From Rudanella sp. (lineage in GTDB: Bacteria; Bacteroidota; Bacteroidia; Cytophagales; Spirosomataceae), in the NCBI GenBank assembly GCA_026785985.1, contig JAJAYX010000804.1, forward strand, positions 1 through 8,846: a stretch of 8,846 bases of DNA, read 5' to 3'. Below are positions 6,243-8,846 of this stretch, in pieces; position 1 is the stretch's first letter, and each line of letters starts with the position of its first letter. A program made the translations under genes and the position numbers. The notes under the pieces were generated by a model that was not told the DNA's origin, ran no database searches, and saw only the letters and a list, made by a program, of their open reading frames with translations.

Positions 6243-6938
6243 ATGCATCTAAAGCCACTCGTTCACTGGATCGCCAGTTCGGTCTTCACTCTTTCAACTT
6301 CCGTTGCGGCACTCTTTCTCACTTTCACTCTTTCGCTCTTCTCCTGTAGCCCTGACCGGATCAAACAAACCGATCAGCTCCGGCAGGAGATGAATGACAA
6401 GAAAATTAAGCGGATCACCAACATCGAGCTGACCGAAACGGTCGATGCGTGGGGAGAGCAAATTGTGCTGGTGGCCCAGAACGAACTGACCGGCAAACTC
6501 AAAGCAGGTGGTTCCACGGCAGCTTTGTGCCAGCTGGAGCAATTACCCAAAACGGCGGCTTTGGCCAAACGATATGCCCTCACCATTGATTTGCTTGGCG
6601 CACAGGATGTGCAGAACACCCGCCTTTCCCCCAAAGAGCGTGAGGTGCTGGATGCGTACCTATATAACGCCGAGAAAAAACTCTCCCAACAATCTAATAT
6701 TCAGCGGATTGCCGACACGCTTTACATTTATAACGCGGTTGTTCCAGCCGACAATATCATCTGCAAAACCTGCTTTGGCGATCAAAAAGAGCCGTTGGCG
6801 GTCTGGCGGCTGGCGTTCACGAAGCGGGAAGTGATCCGGCGAATGAACGGGAAGAAGAAATATAGTTGGTTTCCGCCCAGGAAACCAACTGCCGGGCGGT
6901 TTGAGCTGGTTCGTCGGCCACAATCTCAATTTTGTTGA
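6243..6938 (+). CDS. Putative lipoprotein, degenerate Tll0287-like (DUF3365) haem domain
   Basis: The protein has 231 residues. The N-terminus is hydrophobic (about 8-34) and ends in LFSC (32-35), a plausible lipobox, so the mature protein would be anchored through Cys35. The rest is compatible with a DUF3365/Tll0287-like domain: a long N-terminal helix (about 50-90), a Cys in STAALCQLEQLP (C96), a central segment with TRLSPKEREVLDAY (126-139), then VVPADNIICKTCFGDQKEPLAVWRLAF. Family members carry a CxxCH haem-binding motif at this last place; here it reads C174-K-T-C177-F178, with Phe in place of the axial His. Residues about 203-231 (from GKKKYSWFPP) are basic and unlike the rest; this part is antisense to the 3' end of mnmH. 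The gene follows the Uma2 gene by 33 bases, possibly as one transcript. The domain assignment is pattern-based and moderate; it could be an unrelated lipoprotein. Confidence 0.75.
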   Translation: MHLKPLVHWIASSVFTLSTSVAALFLTFTLSLFSCSPDRIKQTDQLRQEMNDKKIKRITNIELTETVDAWGEQIVLVAQNELTGKLKAGGSTAALCQLEQLPKTAALAKRYALTIDLLGAQDVQNTRLSPKEREVLDAYLYNAEKKLSQQSNIQRIADTLYIYNAVVPADNIICKTCFGDQKEPLAVWRLAFTKREVIRRMNGKKKYSWFPPRKPTAGRFELVRRPQSQFC

Positions 6939-7899
6939 CTAACGATTGATCACGTTGCGAAAGCCCGTGCAGGTAGGCTTTGTCGTAATAGTCGAGCGTC
7001 AGGTCGGCAACAGTGGCATAATCGTTTTGGGCGAGCGCGTTGAGGGCATCCTGCGTGATTTTGCCACCCAGCCGCTTTCTGATTCGTTCGGTGGCTTCTA
7101 CCAGCAGACTGTGGTGGTTCGCCCCCCGGTCAATACCCGTGTATTCGCGCACCAACCGCTCCACCCGAACGGACTTCGGCATATCGACAAAGGCCACGGG
7201 TGCGGCCCGCATTTGCAACCAAAGCGGCATCGGCACATAGCAGGAACCCACGTTGCGGCTTTCGTCTTCGAGCCAGATCTGCTTGCCGGGGTCAAGCTTT
7301 CGCCACGCGCCAAACAGCACATTTTCAAACTGTTCTGTGGAGGGTTGCGGCAGTTGCCCGATGGCTCCGTAAGAAGACCCCTTATGATGAGCAAGTCCTT
7401 CAAGATCAATGATTTGCTCGCCTTGCTCGGCCAATTGTTTCAGAATATCGGTTTTGCCGGAACCCGTTTTGCCGCCCAAAATAAGCAGGTTGCGCGGTTC
7501 CGAAAAGACTGCTAAAACGGCGTTTCGGTACGCTTTGTAGCCGCCTTCGAGGGTGGTGGCTTTGATGCCCGCCGTGTTGAGCAGCCATGCGAATGAACCG
7601 CTCCGCATTCCACCCCGCCAACAATGCACCAGCACTTCTTTGTTGGTCAGGTTGAGTTTACGGGCCTGCCGCACAAAGCCCGACATCTTGATACCGATCA
7701 GGTCTAAACCCAACAAAACAGCGGCATCTTTGCCCGCCTGTTTGTATTTGGTGCCAACCAACGCCCGCTCCTCATTATCGAAGAGCGGAATGTTGATGGC
7801 CCCCGGCAAATGCGCATGGGCAAACTCCCCCGGCGACCGAACATCAATAACGGGCAGGGAGTCGGCTTGCGTCAGAAAATCAGAAACGGATAGGGGCAT
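6817..7899 (-). CDS. mnmH: tRNA 2-selenouridine / geranyl-2-thiouridine synthase
   Basis: The protein has 360 residues (E. coli about 364), with its ATG at 7897-7899. The N-terminal rhodanese domain starts PVIDVRSPGEFAHAHLPGA (16-34) and carries the catalytic Cys93 in VHCWRGGMRS (91-100). A P-loop ATPase-like domain follows, with GGKTGSGKT (142-150). Family motifs include LEGLAHHKGSSYG (166-178) and WLEDESRNVG (209-218). MnmH replaces the sulphur of 2-thiouridine at wobble position 34 of tRNA-Lys, -Glu and -Gln with selenium from selenophosphate, through a geranylated intermediate. It needs SelD elsewhere in the genome; without it, geranylation may be the end product. The gene starts 3 bases after the pdxJ stop, implying co-transcription and translational coupling. 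The last 17 residues (after ARQLVSWAE) look like an extension, and the CDS overlaps the convergent lipoprotein gene by 122 bp. Confidence 0.96.
   Translation of the reverse strand: MPLSVSDFLTQADSLPVIDVRSPGEFAHAHLPGAINIPLFDNEERALVGTKYKQAGKDAAVLLGLDLIGIKMSGFVRQARKLNLTNKEVLVHCWRGGMRSGSFAWLLNTAGIKATTLEGGYKAYRNAVLAVFSEPRNLLILGGKTGSGKTDILKQLAEQGEQIIDLEGLAHHKGSSYGAIGQLPQPSTEQFENVLFGAWRKLDPGKQIWLEDESRNVGSCYVPMPLWLQMRAAPVAFVDMPKSVRVERLVREYTGIDRGANHHSLLVEATERIRKRLGGKITQDALNALAQNDYATVADLTLDYYDKAYLHGLSQRDQSLVNKIEIVADEPAQTARQLVSWAETNYISSSRSFAGSLPAS
6864..6890 (-). other. Perfect 11-bp hairpin inside the convergent gene overlap; possible terminator
   Basis: AGTTGGTTTCC (6864-6874) pairs perfectly with GGAAACCAACT (6880-6890) around a 5-base loop, gccca. 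On the minus strand the stem is followed by ATATTTCTTCTTCC, moderately T-rich, so it could weakly terminate mnmH transcripts. On the plus strand a GC-rich run follows, so it does not look like a terminator for the lipoprotein gene. It lies inside both coding sequences (QLVSWAETNY of MnmH), so chance is possible. Confidence 0.45.
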
Positions 7900-7902
7900 G
7901 GG

Positions 7903-8619
7903 TTAATGATTCAGGCACCGCCGATATAATTGAATCGTGTTTTCCAGCCCCAGATAGAGCGCGTCGCAAATGAGGGCGTGGCCAATGGATACCTCCAGCA
8001 AACCCGGCACCTGCTCGGCAAAGTACTGTAGATTATCGAGGCTCAGGTCATGCCCGGCGTTGATACCCAATCCCAGTTCCTGTGCCTTCTGAGCCGCCCG
8101 CACAAACGGAGCTACGGCGTCGGCACGGTTCGCAAAATAATGGGCTGCGTAGGGTTCGGTATAGAGTTCGATGCGGTCGGTGCCAACGGCTTTGGCCCCC
8201 TCAACCATGCGCTCGTCGGCATCCACAAAGATCGACACCCGGATTCCGTCGGCTTTAAACGTGTCGATGAGGGCGCGGAGATGGTCGGCGTGGCGGATGG
8301 TGTCCCAACCCGCGTTGGAGGTGATGGCATCGGGCGCGTCGGGAACGAGCGTGACCTGCGCCGGTTTCACACGCTTCACGAGGTCAATAAATCGCTCGTC
8401 GGGGTTGCCCTCGATGTTGAATTCAGTCGTGACGACTTCGTGCAGGTCCAGCACATCCTGATAGCGGATATGCCGCTCGTCGGGCCGGGGATGAACCGTG
8501 ATTCCCTGCGCTCCAAAGTGTTCACAATCGAGCGCGACTTTAACGAGATCGGGGTTGTTGCCGCCCCGTGCATTGCGGATCGTGGCTATTTTGTTAATAT
8601 TTACGGACAAGCGGGTCAT
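7903..8619 (-). CDS. pdxJ: Pyridoxine 5'-phosphate synthase
   Basis: The protein has 238 residues from the ATG at 8617-8619 (E. coli 243). A farther in-frame ATG at 8722-8724 would add 35 residues rich in Pro and basic residues that are absent from the family; the conserved sequence starts at [20 protein letters not shown], so the shorter start is used. PdxJ condenses 1-deoxy-D-xylulose 5-phosphate with 3-amino-1-hydroxyacetone 1-phosphate to pyridoxine 5'-phosphate, the last ring-forming step of DXP-dependent vitamin B6 synthesis. It is a cytoplasmic TIM barrel. Expected active-site residues are visible: His43 in [13 protein letters not shown] (39-51), Glu70 in NIEGNPDE, and His190 in [14 protein letters not shown] (183-196). 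The phosphate-binding end is EVSIGHALI (209-217). NINK in place of the NIDH of E. coli is usual in Bacteroidota. It is followed 3 bases later by mnmH. Confidence 0.97.
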   Translation of the reverse strand: MTRLSVNINKIATIRNARGGNNPDLVKVALDCEHFGAQGITVHPRPDERHIRYQDVLDLHEVVTTEFNIEGNPDERFIDLVKRVKPAQVTLVPDAPDAITSNAGWDTIRHADHLRALIDTFKADGIRVSIFVDADERMVEGAKAVGTDRIELYTEPYAAHYFANRADAVAPFVRAAQKAQELGLGINAGHDLSLDNLQYFAEQVPGLLEVSIGHALICDALYLGLENTIQLYRRCLNH

Positions 8620-8846
8620 AAATTTGGGGGAAGGGACGAAAGGAGGAAGGGCCTCCGGTTTCTGTATCCTTCGGGACACGTACCTATCCGTAACTTTTAG
8701 CGGGGGAAGTTGGTTCGGGAGCAAAGTTGCTCAACAGGACACAGAACAGTTTTTTTTTATAGTCCCAGCGGGACGATGTCTTTGTAGTAGAAGGCGTGGT
8801 CGTGGGCAAAAGTCCCGGCGGGACGGTGTCTATCAGGGCGTAAAAA
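8620..8846. other. Noncoding region upstream of pdxJ
   Basis: I support no gene in these 227 bases. The part near pdxJ (8620-8660) is purine/pyrimidine skewed and can form a short hairpin (ggagg 8642-8646, cctcc 8652-8656) in the pdxJ leader. TCC-TTCG-GGA (8667-8676) has a UUCG-type loop. GAGCA-AAGT-TGCTC (8719-8732) is a small hairpin, and a run of nine T lies at 8750-8758, too far from that stem (17 bases) to make a standard terminator. CAACTTTG on the minus strand (8722-8729) misses the -7 consensus TAnnTTTG by one base and is a weak pdxJ promoter candidate. Confidence 0.5.
8761..8846 (+). repeat. Tandem hairpin repeat, two units with 50-base spacing, running off the window
   Basis: Unit 1 begins AGTCCCAGCGGGACGATGTC at 8761 and unit 2 begins AGTCCCGGCGGGACGGTGTC at 8811, exactly 50 bases later; the first 20 bases agree at 18 positions. 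The core GTCCC-NGC-GGGAC forms a 5-bp stem with a 3-base loop. After about 22 bases the units diverge (tttgtagtag against atcagggcg). I believe words of this type are dispersed through Spirosoma-like genomes, but copy number cannot be checked here. Function is unknown. Confidence 0.7.

Noticed and set aside
6946..7515. Open frame on the plus strand opposite mnmH
   Set aside because: Antisense shadow of a conserved gene; no recognisable domain and no start signal.
8050..8700. Open frame on the plus strand opposite pdxJ
   Set aside because: Antisense to conserved PdxJ sequence over nearly its whole length; no domain.
8620..8724. 35-residue N-terminal extension of PdxJ
   Set aside because: Not part of the family; the conserved start [10 protein letters not shown] follows an A/T-rich leader at 8619.
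8719..8758. Hairpin plus T9 tract as an intrinsic terminator
   Set aside because: The 5-bp stem is 17 bases from the T-run, too far for a standard intrinsic terminator, and no plus-strand gene ends here.
8761..8846. CRISPR array
   Set aside because: Only two imperfect units are seen, the intervening sequence is not clearly spacer-like, and no cas gene is present.

Overview
The window looks like chromosomal DNA of a Bacteroidota bacterium, most likely in the order Cytophagales (Spirosoma and relatives). This is inferred, not searched. The supporting signs are several matches to the Bacteroidota -7 promoter element TAnnTTTG, A/T-rich leaders without strong Shine-Dalgarno sites, a release factor 1 of the Bacteroidota type (GGQ followed by [10 protein letters not shown]), a PdxJ beginning [16 protein letters not shown], a Uma2-family protein, and short GC-rich hairpin repeats between genes.

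Layout, left to right. (1) On the minus strand, a cryptochrome-DASH gene cut by the window edge and, upstream of it, a secreted DUF547 protein. The 127-base gap between them is almost filled by a 119-base fold-back repeat. (2) Divergent from DUF547, an SDR-family oxidoreductase on the plus strand that converges with an atypical NAD(P)-binding SDR on the minus strand; their stop codons interlock in one TTAA. (3) A small three-helix membrane protein of unknown function on the plus strand, converging with prfA (release factor 1) on the minus strand. (4) Divergent from prfA, a Uma2-family putative nuclease, followed by a lipoprotein that resembles a degenerate Tll0287-like (DUF3365) haem domain. 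(5) On the minus strand, a tight pdxJ-mnmH pair (pyridoxal phosphate synthesis and tRNA 2-selenouridine synthesis). mnmH overlaps the lipoprotein gene tail-to-tail by 122 bp. (6) A noncoding right end upstream of pdxJ, holding repeat units built on the hairpin GTCCC-GGC-GGGAC.

The genes are mostly housekeeping or small accessory functions in short units that alternate strand. I see no phage, transposase, CRISPR array, tRNA, rRNA or defence island, and no clear new multi-gene system. The most unusual material is structural: the fold-back repeat upstream of the cryptochrome, the convergent overlap with an embedded perfect hairpin, the lipoprotein whose CxxCH-like motif ends in Phe, and the SDR that lacks the catalytic Tyr and Lys. 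No stretch over 300 bases lacks a gene; the longest is 8620-8846.
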